From Euryarchaeota archaeon UBA13 (GTDB lineage: Archaea; Thermoplasmatota; Poseidoniia; Poseidoniales; Poseidoniaceae): a stretch of 8,387 nucleotides of DNA. This document shows positions 1 to 7,323 of this stretch, piece by piece. A model generated the notes under the pieces. The model was not told the DNA's origin and made no database searches. It worked only from the letters and a program-made list of their open reading frames with translations. Made by a program: the position numbers and the translations under genes. Location: NCBI GenBank assembly GCA_002495945.1, contig DAHU01000125.1:1-8387 (forward strand), written 5' to 3'. Every line of letters starts with the position of its first letter. Positions within the stretch are counted from its first letter, which is position 1.

Positions 1-120
1 GGTAAAGATATTTTGACAAGTAATAAACCACGGTCACTTGGTGATCAGTGGTTACAAGGGCATATGGCCATAGCCATCTGTCACTTTATTTTAGATGAGG
101 GAATTACCCTAAATCTCTAA
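1..120 (+). CDS. Possible 3' end of an unidentified gene, converging on surE
   Basis: The plus-strand frame starting at base 1 is open for 39 codons and ends in TAA at 118-120. The encoded tail begins GKDILTSNKPRSLGDQW and ends GITLNL. I do not recognise the family. The middle contains a short hydrophobic stretch (HMAIAICHFIL) that could be a buried helix. Support for coding is indirect: the other two plus frames and the minus frames over 1-108 are broken by stops, archaeal genomes rarely leave such space empty, and the frame runs off the window edge. A 39-codon open frame can also occur by chance, so this is only moderately secure. It is transcribed towards surE, and its last 12 bases overlap the surE 3' end. 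Confidence 0.5.
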   Translation, partial: GKDILTSNKPRSLGDQWLQGHMAIAICHFILDEGITLNL

Positions 121-1095
121 CCACTTCGGGTAGTTATCCTTGCCAGTTGCCAAACACCATGTAAGTAATCTATCATCAATAGCTAATGGATGGGTTTGAG
201 GCCAAGTAGGCAAACAGGAAATACTTGATTTATCAAGTAGAACAGCGTCACAATCACTATTCTCTACCGGTGTATGATCAATGCTTGCAGCACCGATTGT
301 GAAAGTCGCTGTTTTTTGCTTATCAGAATTTTCCGAGAAGGATATTGCGTCTCTATACCAGCGCATTCCTAACCTAGTTGTGTGAAATTCTCCGTTCCAA
401 CTAGGAGGTGTGTTGATATTAAGCATTAATTCACCATTTTTGAATGCGGTTCTCAATGCATCAGTCGGGTTTTCACTCCATGCTGGATTTTCATCAATGA
501 TTGGCCACCTGCTAACATGCGGCTTTGAAATATCCACGCTGGGCCGTCTTAGATTTTCAGGTACCATTGGTAATACTTCCAACGCTTGCTCAATCAACTG
601 AACTGTTGCATCAACTGCGTATTGCATTCCTTTCTCCTCAAACGAGGTGAGTGATGAGGCAATGGCGGGCATACCATACAAGCCTGCTTCTCGGGCTGCC
701 CCCATAGTACCACTGTGATAGGAATCTTGGGACATATTTGGCCCTAAATTTACCCCCGAGACAACCATTCGTGGAATCACATCTGGTAATATGTGTTGCA
801 GACCTTTGTCTAATGCTACAATCATAGTATCACAAGGTGTGCCATCTAATTCAATAAGATGGAGATTTTTGTCATCCACTGCCCACTCATCTTTCAAATC
901 ATTTCTGAAACGCCAATTGAGTGGCGTCATTAGATTAATTCTCATACCTGTAGCAGATTGATTGGTACTTGGAGCGAACACTACAATTTTGTGGCCACGC
1001 TGATTGAGTGATTCGACGAGTAGTTTCATACCGAGTGCTTGTATACCATCATCGTTAGTAAGTAATAACCAACCTGTGTTTTTACCGCTTGACAT
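109..1095 (-). CDS. surE: SurE-type 5'/3'-nucleotidase (survival protein)
   Basis: SurE enzymes are cytoplasmic, metal-dependent phosphatases that release phosphate from nucleoside 5'- and 3'-monophosphates, and some cleave short polyphosphate. The family signature is clear. TNDDG at residues 13-17 carries the metal-binding Asp15 and Asp16. APSTNQSATG at 41-50 places Ser47 where the family has its metal-ligand serine. GTPCD (85-89) is followed by VSGVNLGPN (112-120), in which Asn116 matches the ligand asparagine. SGTMGAAREAGLYGMPAIA (128-146) is also typical. The C-terminal half keeps the TRLGMRWY and SDCDAVLLDKSSISCLP segments. At 328 residues it is longer than the usual 250 or so, mainly through a segment at about 181-222 between the core and the C-terminal part. 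The ATG at 1095 is supported by GGGAG four bases upstream. It lies nine bases after the EamA permease stop, so it is probably the last gene of that operon. Confidence 0.95.
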   Translation of the reverse strand: MSSGKNTGWLLLTNDDGIQALGMKLLVESLNQRGHKIVVFAPSTNQSATGMRINLMTPLNWRFRNDLKDEWAVDDKNLHLIELDGTPCDTMIVALDKGLQHILPDVIPRMVVSGVNLGPNMSQDSYHSGTMGAAREAGLYGMPAIASSLTSFEEKGMQYAVDATVQLIEQALEVLPMVPENLRRPSVDISKPHVSRWPIIDENPAWSENPTDALRTAFKNGELMLNINTPPSWNGEFHTTRLGMRWYRDAISFSENSDKQKTATFTIGAASIDHTPVENSDCDAVLLDKSSISCLPTWPQTHPLAIDDRLLTWCLATGKDNYPKWLEI

Positions 1096-1099
1096 TTTG

Positions 1100-1104
1100 C
1101 TCCC
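1100..1104 (-). promoter_or_regulatory. Ribosome-binding site of surE
   Basis: GGGAG on the minus strand sits four bases before the surE ATG and directly abuts the TGA of the upstream permease gene. This fixes the surE start and suggests translational coupling within the operon. Confidence 0.7.
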
Positions 1105-2091
1105 TCAATCCGAGTTGGCAGCATCAACCGTTTCATTGTTCGTATCTTGCACAGAACTACCAATAACCACTAAAATGATTCCAGTAATCAAAATTGGACC
1201 ACCTAACCATGTCCAAAAACCTGGCAGGCCGCTGCCAAAAATTATGTAGCCAATAAGCGAGCCAATAATCGGTTCAACCGTGACACTGGTCGACACCACT
1301 ATTGGTGGCAAATAGCGTAAACAGGTATTCAATCCAGTGTGGCCAAGTATTCCAGGAATTAGTGCAAGGGCGAAGAACCATAGAAAATATTCTTGATTAA
1401 TCCAACCAAAGACTCCAAACTCAGCAAATTCATGTTCGAACACAAATGAGGCTGGTATCAGCAATATAGCCCCCAGTAGTGTGACTGGGAAGGCATAAAT
1501 GAAAATCGGCATCCACTTTCGTAATATTCTGCCACTTACAATGTAGCCAACAACAAATAATGCCCCAAGGAATGCCAAGAAATCGCCCCAAACTGTCACA
1601 GTTCTGCTGCCTTGTTGATCTCCCAAATCTATCAATGCCACAGCTGCACCTGTGAAACCGACACAGGCACCTATTATTTCCCAACGAGTTGGGTTCCGAT
1701 AATTCTTGACAAAACGAGCGATAAGAGCCATTCCAAAGACGATAATCAAAGGATGAGCCGTAACAAATAGTAAAGAATGAGTCAATGAGGTTTCATCTAA
1801 ACTAGCAACCCAAGCACCAAAGTGTAACGCTAGGAATAATCCTCCAGCACACAACCAAAGGATGGTCTCTCTTTCAGCGAACTTATGCTTTAGGTCATTA
1901 CCATGCTGAATCCATTGCACTAAAGCCAGCGGTGCTAACAAAATTGACGTCAGTTGTAAACGCCATGAAGCCCTTAGCAGTGGAGGTACATCATCTACCT
2001 CTTGAAACAGAGCACCTGCACTGGACACGCCAAATACAGCTCCAACTAACAAGAACCACACCCAATTAGGGGTGGATACTGTTGCGCTCAT
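1105..2091 (-). CDS. EamA-domain (DMT superfamily) permease
   Basis: This 328-residue integral membrane protein has the architecture of the drug/metabolite transporter superfamily: two tandem EamA repeats and ten predicted helices. Helices lie near residues 11-28, 40-60, 77-97, 104-126, 137-155, 167-188, 195-217, 236-258, 262-285 and 291-313. The first repeat shows PPLLRASWRLQLTSILLAPLAL (split in family style) and the LTHSLLFVTAHPLIIVFGMAL helix. The second shows the RYLPPIVVSTSVTVEPIIGSL segment, where family members have the conserved proline/glutamate of helix nine. Relatives export amino acids, nucleosides or other metabolites, and the substrate cannot be read from sequence. The short C-terminal tail is acidic and rich in Asn and Asp. 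The ATG at 2091 is preceded by a weak GTGAG four bases away. The gene lies 11 bases downstream of the OPT transporter stop and 9 bases upstream of surE, so all three are probably co-transcribed. Confidence 0.88.
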   Translation of the reverse strand: MSATVSTPNWVWFLLVGAVFGVSSAGALFQEVDDVPPLLRASWRLQLTSILLAPLALVQWIQHGNDLKHKFAERETILWLCAGGLFLALHFGAWVASLDETSLTHSLLFVTAHPLIIVFGMALIARFVKNYRNPTRWEIIGACVGFTGAAVALIDLGDQQGSRTVTVWGDFLAFLGALFVVGYIVSGRILRKWMPIFIYAFPVTLLGAILLIPASFVFEHEFAEFGVFGWINQEYFLWFFALALIPGILGHTGLNTCLRYLPPIVVSTSVTVEPIIGSLIGYIIFGSGLPGFWTWLGGPILITGIILVVIGSSVQDTNNETVDAANSD

Positions 2092-2102
2092 TCAACTCAC
2101 AC

Positions 2103-4433
2103 TCAGGCGGTTTCTGCTTCAAGAATCGCATCTTCTCCGCCGCTACCAATAACGCCCGCTCGCTTGAAGAGCCAGTAAATCAGTCCGCCAATAGACACGT
2201 TCAACATCACGAAACCGACGAGCCTACCAACATACCATGAGGTGGCAAATGGATCATCAACAAGAGTATCGATAAACGATAGGATGCTTGACTCTGTGCC
2301 AAAGAATGCTTCCCCTGTGAGCAGGCCTGCTGCGACCATGAAAGTGCTTAGTAAGATTAATGCTCGCTGTTTTTCGGCTTCAGTTGAACCCTGTTCTTCC
2401 TTAATCTTGTCAATTCTTGGCTTCAACTTCTTGTCTTCCCAAGTATCTCTTGCATATCCACCAATTAACATTGGTAGGGTGTAAGGCACTGTTAGATACA
2501 TTCCAAGACCAAACGAGGTACCCATGCCGGTCGCCCACTCGACAAACATACCCAGCAAGAATCCCAAAAATAGCAGCCATAAGTCTCCTTCCTTTTCAGC
2601 AAATATGACTGAAAATGTTGCGAATGCGTTTGCTTGTGGAGCTAATAATTCAATTGTTCCATCGGCTAATTGAATCGATAGGAATATTGCTACACCAGCA
2701 CCAATAATTGCGCCCGGGACAACGCCCATGATGTTCCCCTTGGAGATGTGATAAGGCCTGTTTCCGATGTAGAGACTGTTTTTGTAATCACCAATTACAG
2801 TCCCTGACATGGATATTGCTGAGCCGAATACGGTTGTTCCGACCAAACCAAGAAGAATCGCATCCTGAGTTGTTAATTCAAGTAAGTCTTGAGCATTCAA
2901 GAATACTCCCAACAGCATAAGCAGAACAATGAATGAGGTGCCTGATACCGGCTCAATACCTGTTTCACCCATGACTCTCACGGCAATAGCGCCTAACAGG
3001 AATGTAGTCATGATTAGAACTGTCGCGAAAATAAGTGAAGCTAGAATAGAAAAACCGCCGATAGTAAAGATGAAAATCATCGAGAAAAAGGTTAGCAACA
3101 TAAAGATTGGAATGTGCTTTAATGGCCATTCATACCAACCCTTCCCTTCCATATATTCTTGACTTCCCTCGCCCTTGAGTGCGCCACCAATATCACTGAA
3201 TATGTTGAGGAAGGTTTTGTACATCTTGGCTAATCCAAACATACCTCCTCCAACAATCGCACCGATTGCAATTGTCCTTACAGCCTTGCTAAAAGCAAGC
3301 ATTTGCAGCGCGGCTCCAGTTTCACCGGCATAGTCTTGAATCGGAACATTGGACTGAGAGATTGCATCGTAAATCGGGAAATTAAACCATACCACGAGTG
3401 GAACTAAGAAGAACCAACCGACTATTGTACCCAAGTTTACTAAAAATGCTACTCTGGTTTTCATAAACCATCCAATTGCGAACATTGACGGCGTCAGATA
3501 GACGCCAATGTAAGTATAAGCAAATGGATTCCACGCCGTATCTGCACTCCACTGAGTGTAACTAAGCGATACGCCATCAACTGTACCAGATGGTTGGTGT
3601 ATTGTACCTTTGGAATATATTGTTGCTAAGCCAAAATCTCCGACGTGAGCGGTTTGAGCAATCCAATCAAGTAGGGCTAACTTTTTGTCACCGATCCAAA
3701 TTAGTGGATATTCCACTAAAAATAGACCAATCATAGTTATTGCAGTCCATATCCCAATGGTTTGCAAAGATTCTCTCGCGTGTTTTACAGCACCGGTATT
3801 TACATCAGATGCAATGTCAAGCATTTTCAAAGTTGCTTCAAAACCCGGTAGTGGGAGAGGATCTTCTACCAACCAAACTCTACGGAAAATTATGAAATAC
3901 ATCACACCAAGGAACCCAGCAAACATACTGGCCACAATCCCAATGAAAGCCAAATTGAACGCATCACCATCGGCGAGGGTAATCAAAGGACCACTGGCTA
4001 ATTCATATCTTGCGTCACTAGCTAACAGAAATATTGCTGGGAAGGTGAAAATGAATCCTGTTGATGCATGGGTTGCACCGGTGGTTGCAGAAGTGGCGAT
4101 ATTGACTTCAGATGGAGACCATTTCAAGGCCATTCCCAAAAGATAAGCAATGTACCAAGCGGCCGATATAGCCAGCCCAAGTTTAAGTCCAATATATGCA
4201 GTAACACCTGAAAATACTGCGCCAATAGCAATACCATACAGTACCTTAGGAGTGCTCCAGTGAGACACTTCAAACGATTCTTGAAGATTCTTCTCTTCCA
4301 AGTATTGCTCTAAGACACCAGTGTTGAGGTTGTTGTACATCTCATCATCAAGCCAAGTCAGTTTACCTTCCTCTATGGCTTTTAGACCCTCAGGGGTGAC
4401 TGGTTGTCGATATGCAGATTTCTGAACACCCAT
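2103..4433 (-). CDS. OPT-family oligopeptide transporter
   Basis: OPT proteins are proton-coupled importers of small peptides or metal-chelate compounds across the cytoplasmic membrane. From the ATG at 4433 the product is 776 residues with some fourteen or more hydrophobic segments, normal for the family. Family landmarks include the first helix region AVFSGVTAYIGLKLGLAISA (about 72-91), the ATSATTGATHASTGFIFTFP segment (113-132) and the loop WLVEDPLPLPGFEATLKML (187-205), which matches the conserved 'E-LP-P' loop. Further on are MGETGIEPVSGTSF (488-501), VIGDYKNSLYIGNRPYHISK (546-565) and GMYLTVPYTLPMLIGG (644-659). A soluble N-terminal stretch of about 60 residues precedes the first helix. 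A TTG at 4436 could also start the gene and would add one residue; ATG seems more likely given the GGGGGA upstream. It opens the probable OPT-EamA-surE operon and has its own 83-base leader containing a hairpin. Whether the substrate is a peptide or a metal chelate is unresolved. Confidence 0.93.
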   Translation of the reverse strand: MGVQKSAYRQPVTPEGLKAIEEGKLTWLDDEMYNNLNTGVLEQYLEEKNLQESFEVSHWSTPKVLYGIAIGAVFSGVTAYIGLKLGLAISAAWYIAYLLGMALKWSPSEVNIATSATTGATHASTGFIFTFPAIFLLASDARYELASGPLITLADGDAFNLAFIGIVASMFAGFLGVMYFIIFRRVWLVEDPLPLPGFEATLKMLDIASDVNTGAVKHARESLQTIGIWTAITMIGLFLVEYPLIWIGDKKLALLDWIAQTAHVGDFGLATIYSKGTIHQPSGTVDGVSLSYTQWSADTAWNPFAYTYIGVYLTPSMFAIGWFMKTRVAFLVNLGTIVGWFFLVPLVVWFNFPIYDAISQSNVPIQDYAGETGAALQMLAFSKAVRTIAIGAIVGGGMFGLAKMYKTFLNIFSDIGGALKGEGSQEYMEGKGWYEWPLKHIPIFMLLTFFSMIFIFTIGGFSILASLIFATVLIMTTFLLGAIAVRVMGETGIEPVSGTSFIVLLMLLGVFLNAQDLLELTTQDAILLGLVGTTVFGSAISMSGTVIGDYKNSLYIGNRPYHISKGNIMGVVPGAIIGAGVAIFLSIQLADGTIELLAPQANAFATFSVIFAEKEGDLWLLFLGFLLGMFVEWATGMGTSFGLGMYLTVPYTLPMLIGGYARDTWEDKKLKPRIDKIKEEQGSTEAEKQRALILLSTFMVAAGLLTGEAFFGTESSILSFIDTLVDDPFATSWYVGRLVGFVMLNVSIGGLIYWLFKRAGVIGSGGEDAILEAETA

Positions 4434-4440
4434 CAAATAG

Positions 4441-4446
4441 TCCCCC
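4441..4446 (-). promoter_or_regulatory. Ribosome-binding site of the OPT transporter
   Basis: GGGGGA on the minus strand lies seven bases before the ATG at 4433 and four before the in-frame TTG at 4436. Both starts are therefore within reach; ATG is preferred as the stronger codon. Confidence 0.5.
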
Positions 4447-4449
4447 TAG

Positions 4450-4463
4450 TGTGCTTCCGCACA
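4450..4463 (-). promoter_or_regulatory. Leader hairpin upstream of the OPT gene
   Basis: On the minus strand TGTGC-GGAA-GCACA forms a perfect 5-bp stem closed by a GGAA loop, which fits the stable GNRA tetraloop class. Its 3' base is three bases from the GGGGGA ribosome-binding site, so it would sit just ahead of the site in the mRNA. It may protect the 5' end, affect translation initiation or be incidental; no T-run follows it, so it does not look like a terminator. Confidence 0.4.
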
Positions 4464-4486
4464 TACCCTTGTGTACGCGGCCACTT

Positions 4487-4497
4487 GAATACTATTC
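4487..4497. promoter_or_regulatory. Small palindrome / TATA-like box in the OPT upstream region
   Basis: GAATAGTATTC is a perfect 5+1+5 palindrome on the minus strand, about 54-64 bases before the OPT ATG. It could be a regulator site. Alternatively its ATAGTATT core could serve as a TATA-like box, which would put transcription start close to base 4465, at the foot of the leader hairpin. No second copy is seen in the window. Confidence 0.25.
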
Positions 4498-4516
4498 CGC
4501 TTGTGGGTATCAAAAA

Positions 4517-5257
4517 TTACTCGTCTTTTTGTGAATTCCTGTCAGATGATTCCTTGAGAAGTTTCACCGGCAAACCTGCCCAGACCTCACCTGCAGGGAT
4601 ATTTTTCCATTTACCAACCAAACCATTGGTTGCAATTACCGCACCTTCTCCCACAGTAACACCAGGCTGAATTGTTGTCCCAGCACCAATCAAGCATCCT
4701 TTCTTTAGACTAACCCTTGCAAGAATAAGTTGACCCTTTTCGACAAGATGGCCATTAATCACCGACCTACCACCAATCACGACTTTGTCCTCGATGGAAA
4801 TTACCGATGGATCGTTCAGATTAATCGAATTGATTTGTACGCCTTTACCTATTCTTGCGCCAGCAAGACGGTAATATGCGTTGCATATGGGCGATGGTAT
4901 AGTGTGAACCAGTACGGGATGAGTACAACGATGCAGGTGTGCACAAACAGCCCACCTTACTGTAGTCCATGATTCTAGTTTGTCAACTATCTTGTCCTTG
5001 TCTGCAGGAATTCTAACGTGAATTATTCGCTGAGTCATACCTGACATAAACAGTAGAGACAATATATAGACCATGAAGCATACTCCAATAGTTAAGCTGT
5101 AAATGATGTAATTAATGTATTTCTCATCGGTTAGGAAATGATTAGTTATCACATCAAAAACCACCATGGCAGGAGCGATGGGGAGACCCCACAAAACGAT
5201 GGTGTAGACTAATAGGATAGCCGAGCCAATGGTTTGAACCAAGGCGAAATTTTTCAT
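4517..5257 (-). CDS. Membrane-anchored hexapeptide-repeat (left-handed beta-helix) transferase-like protein
   Basis: From the ATG at 5257 the protein has 246 residues. Two hydrophobic helices (about 4-36 and 47-72) are followed by a short linker and a left-handed beta-helix of hexapeptide repeats (about 131-235). The repeats are visible as GARIGKGVQI, ISIEDKVVIG, LKKGCLIGAGTTIQPGVTVG and EGAVIA, ending in IPAGEVWAGLPVKLL, the usual closing segment of acyltransferases of the maltose/galactoside acetyltransferase type. His170 in VINGHLVE lies where related proteins have a conserved His, so it is a candidate catalytic residue. The arrangement recalls the C-terminal domain of some NRPS-like proteins (family TIGR02353), which also join membrane helices to hexapeptide repeats. 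An in-frame TTG at 5269 would add four residues, but GGTG six bases before the ATG favours 5257. It begins 15 bases after the UMF1 transporter stop, so the two are likely co-transcribed. The acyl donor and acceptor are unknown. Confidence 0.8.
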   Translation of the reverse strand: MKNFALVQTIGSAILLVYTIVLWGLPIAPAMVVFDVITNHFLTDEKYINYIIYSLTIGVCFMVYILSLLFMSGMTQRIIHVRIPADKDKIVDKLESWTTVRWAVCAHLHRCTHPVLVHTIPSPICNAYYRLAGARIGKGVQINSINLNDPSVISIEDKVVIGGRSVINGHLVEKGQLILARVSLKKGCLIGAGTTIQPGVTVGEGAVIATNGLVGKWKNIPAGEVWAGLPVKLLKESSDRNSQKDE

Positions 5258-5263
5258 GTAAAA

Positions 5264-5267
5264 CACC
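5264..5267 (-). promoter_or_regulatory. Ribosome-binding site deciding the hexapeptide-protein start
   Basis: GGTG, part of the archaeal GGTGA-type Shine-Dalgarno, lies six bases before the ATG at 5257. The longer TTG start at 5269 has no such site, because this element would fall inside its coding region. Confidence 0.5.
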
Positions 5268-5272
5268 AATTA

Positions 5273-7267
5273 TTACTCTGTAATTGCCCGATTTTTGGCA
5301 TCCTCTTCTTCAGCAACTCTAATACCTTCTTCCAAATCGACCTTACTAGTTAGATAAGTACCGGCTAGAATCACAAACGTGATGGTAATTATTGCAACCC
5401 GACTATCAAATGCAGAACTTGCGATACCGTAAAGGAAGGTACCAATCATTGCCGCTGATTTCCCTAAGAAACCAAAGAAGCCAAAGAACTCAGAGGTTCG
5501 AGTTTCAGGTACAAGTTGCGAGAACATCGAACGTGCTTGCGCTCCTGCTGAACCCATAGCGACACCGACGAACATACCTAGAATAATCCACTGCATCGAG
5601 ACTCCAAGGTTGAGTGGTTCCCATACATTATCCCGCATTGTTTCAGCCCATCCATCAACAGGTCCACCCTGGTCTACTATTGTTGGGTGGCGGTCACCAA
5701 TCTCGCCCTTTCCGTCAAGGTCACCACCGATGAATATAATTGAAAAACGATGGTCACTCACATCATCAAATGCTGCATAAATTCCTTGCGCGTCAGACTC
5801 AGAAATATTGTATGTTTCTTCCTCTTTTGCATCTGCCTGTCCAGCTAACATAGTTGCGGCAAACAAACCGACAATAACAATCATGATTATTGCAACAACC
5901 CCTTTCATGCCAAGTTCCTTATTTTGAATGAACATAATCGAACCACCAATAATTGCAACAAAGCCCAATATTATCACACAAGCCAATAGCCCAGCGCCAA
6001 GAGTGGAAGAACCTGAGCTTTCCTTGCTGTAATCTGTCGAATTGTCGGGGAAATATTGTTGGAAACTATCTCTAAATTCTGCATCTCCTGCAGAGGTTTC
6101 ACCAACCCAATTTTCATATCCCCTATCGTAAAGTGTCAATAATTCGTATTCACCGGTTTCGTTGTTATACTCAAATTGGAAATCATATCTTTCAGCATCT
6201 TCTTTACCCTCTAATTCCAGTGGGGCAAAACCAGCTGCGACAACAGCAACAAAACAATAGATGAGTAATGCAAGCATTAGGGCAAATTTGGTACCCTTAA
6301 TATCGGCGAGTTTACCAAATAGTATAGTCATTGGTATGGCAACAATATTCACCGTCAAAAGTAACAATACATTCATGCTTTGGTCAAGCCTTAGAACTGA
6401 TTCACCGAAGGCGCTTGCCATACTAGCAATGGTATTAACACCATCATAAAACAGCAAGTAGGCCAGCAAAAAGAATGCTAAAACCTTGAATCTCTTAATT
6501 TCCTTGAAGGTTTGAAAAACCTGTTTATACGCTATTTTGGTCGCATTGGCGAAACCATTCCACTCCATAGTAGAGGGGATTTCAGGTTCTGGAGTCCACT
6601 TAAACATCAAGAATCCGAAGCCCCACCACCAAATTGCAGATGTTGAGAAAATTATTGCCATTTTGAAGTTGGTATCCCAAGAGAATCCAAGTAGTACAAT
6701 TAGGTGGAAAATAAGAATCGTCGAACCCCCAATAAAACCATACGCATAACCCCAAGTAGAAACATGATCTTGACACTTTCTCGGTGCCAAATAAGGCATG
6801 AAGGAGTAGTAAATTACGTTACCACCAGTAAAACCAATGGTACCAATAGTGTACATCAAAGCAAGAATGATGTAACCTTGTGATCCAAAATACGGAGCAG
6901 CCCCCATAAGTGCTGTGAATAAAATCCCAACTAATGTATACCATTTCAACAACTTTTTCTTGATTGGCATTTTATCCGCAATAACTCCAAGTGCAGGTGC
7001 AGTTACTACAACGAATATCATCGATATTGTAAGCACCCACGCATAGAATGTATCACCGGATTGAGTACCTGTCGCAGTATTGTATAATGCAGCCATTAAC
7101 GCAGGCGCTATCACTGTCATTACAGTTAGCGCATATGCTTGATTAGCCCAATCAAAGAAATACCAACTCTTCAATGATTTCTTCTTGTCTTCGCTCATTG
7201 CATTGATGGTTTGCTTTGCAGAAAGTCCTGCAAACTCATCATCTGTTGCTGTCGCCACCTCAGTCAT
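5273..7267 (-). CDS. UMF1/Atg22-type MFS transporter with a large extracytoplasmic insert
   Basis: This is a 664-residue major facilitator of the family that includes bacterial UMF1/BtlA permeases and the yeast vacuolar amino-acid effluxer Atg22. Family signatures are YFFDWANQAYALTVMTVIAP (residues 36-55), GVIADKMPIKKK (94-105) and AGAQARSMFSQLVPETRTSE (574-593), followed by FFGFFGFLGKSAAMIG. Core helices fall near 41-62, 74-96, 107-126, 131-157, 171-195, 203-222, 261-283, 296-318, 326-347, 556-578, 594-616 and 621-640. Typical relatives have roughly 400-450 residues. The excess lies mainly in residues 350-555 between core helices 9 and 10: an acidic loop, two additional helices (about 423-447 and 456-477) and a second acidic loop. 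Helix counting with a cytoplasmic N-terminus puts both loops outside. The 35-residue soluble N-terminus is also acidic. The ATG at 7267 has no evident Shine-Dalgarno site and may be leaderless. Amino-acid transport is only a family-based guess. Confidence 0.9.
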   Translation of the reverse strand: MTEVATATDDEFAGLSAKQTINAMSEDKKKSLKSWYFFDWANQAYALTVMTVIAPALMAALYNTATGTQSGDTFYAWVLTISMIFVVVTAPALGVIADKMPIKKKLLKWYTLVGILFTALMGAAPYFGSQGYIILALMYTIGTIGFTGGNVIYYSFMPYLAPRKCQDHVSTWGYAYGFIGGSTILIFHLIVLLGFSWDTNFKMAIIFSTSAIWWWGFGFLMFKWTPEPEIPSTMEWNGFANATKIAYKQVFQTFKEIKRFKVLAFFLLAYLLFYDGVNTIASMASAFGESVLRLDQSMNVLLLLTVNIVAIPMTILFGKLADIKGTKFALMLALLIYCFVAVVAAGFAPLELEGKEDAERYDFQFEYNNETGEYELLTLYDRGYENWVGETSAGDAEFRDSFQQYFPDNSTDYSKESSGSSTLGAGLLACVIILGFVAIIGGSIMFIQNKELGMKGVVAIIMIVIVGLFAATMLAGQADAKEEETYNISESDAQGIYAAFDDVSDHRFSIIFIGGDLDGKGEIGDRHPTIVDQGGPVDGWAETMRDNVWEPLNLGVSMQWIILGMFVGVAMGSAGAQARSMFSQLVPETRTSEFFGFFGFLGKSAAMIGTFLYGIASSAFDSRVAIITITFVILAGTYLTSKVDLEEGIRVAEEEDAKNRAITE

Positions 7268-7290
7268 GGAACATAATGCGACTGTTCGGC

Positions 7291-7300
7291 TTATGAATTA
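7291..7300 (-). promoter_or_regulatory. Candidate TATA box of the UMF1 transporter gene
   Basis: TAATTCATAA on the minus strand is centred about 28 bases before the ATG at 7267. With no ribosome-binding site before that ATG, the spacing fits an archaeal promoter driving a leaderless transcript. It also overlaps a motif shared with the aIF5A upstream region. It is a weak match to the TATA consensus. Confidence 0.3.
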
Positions 7301-7323
7301 GTCACCTGCAACAAGACGACATT

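Noticed and set aside
64..77. ATGGC-CATA-GCCAT hairpin followed by a T-rich stretch, as a terminator
   Set aside because: It falls inside the plus-strand open frame about 40 bases before its stop, and on the other strand it lacks a T-run.
1430..1684. 84-codon minus-strand open frame
   Set aside because: It is an alternate frame inside the EamA permease, whose ten-helix pattern is intact; the peptide is Cys-rich and unlike any family I know.
3685..4146. 153-codon plus-strand open frame
   Set aside because: It lies entirely antisense to the strongly supported OPT transporter gene and has no recognisable domain; it is a shadow of that coding sequence.
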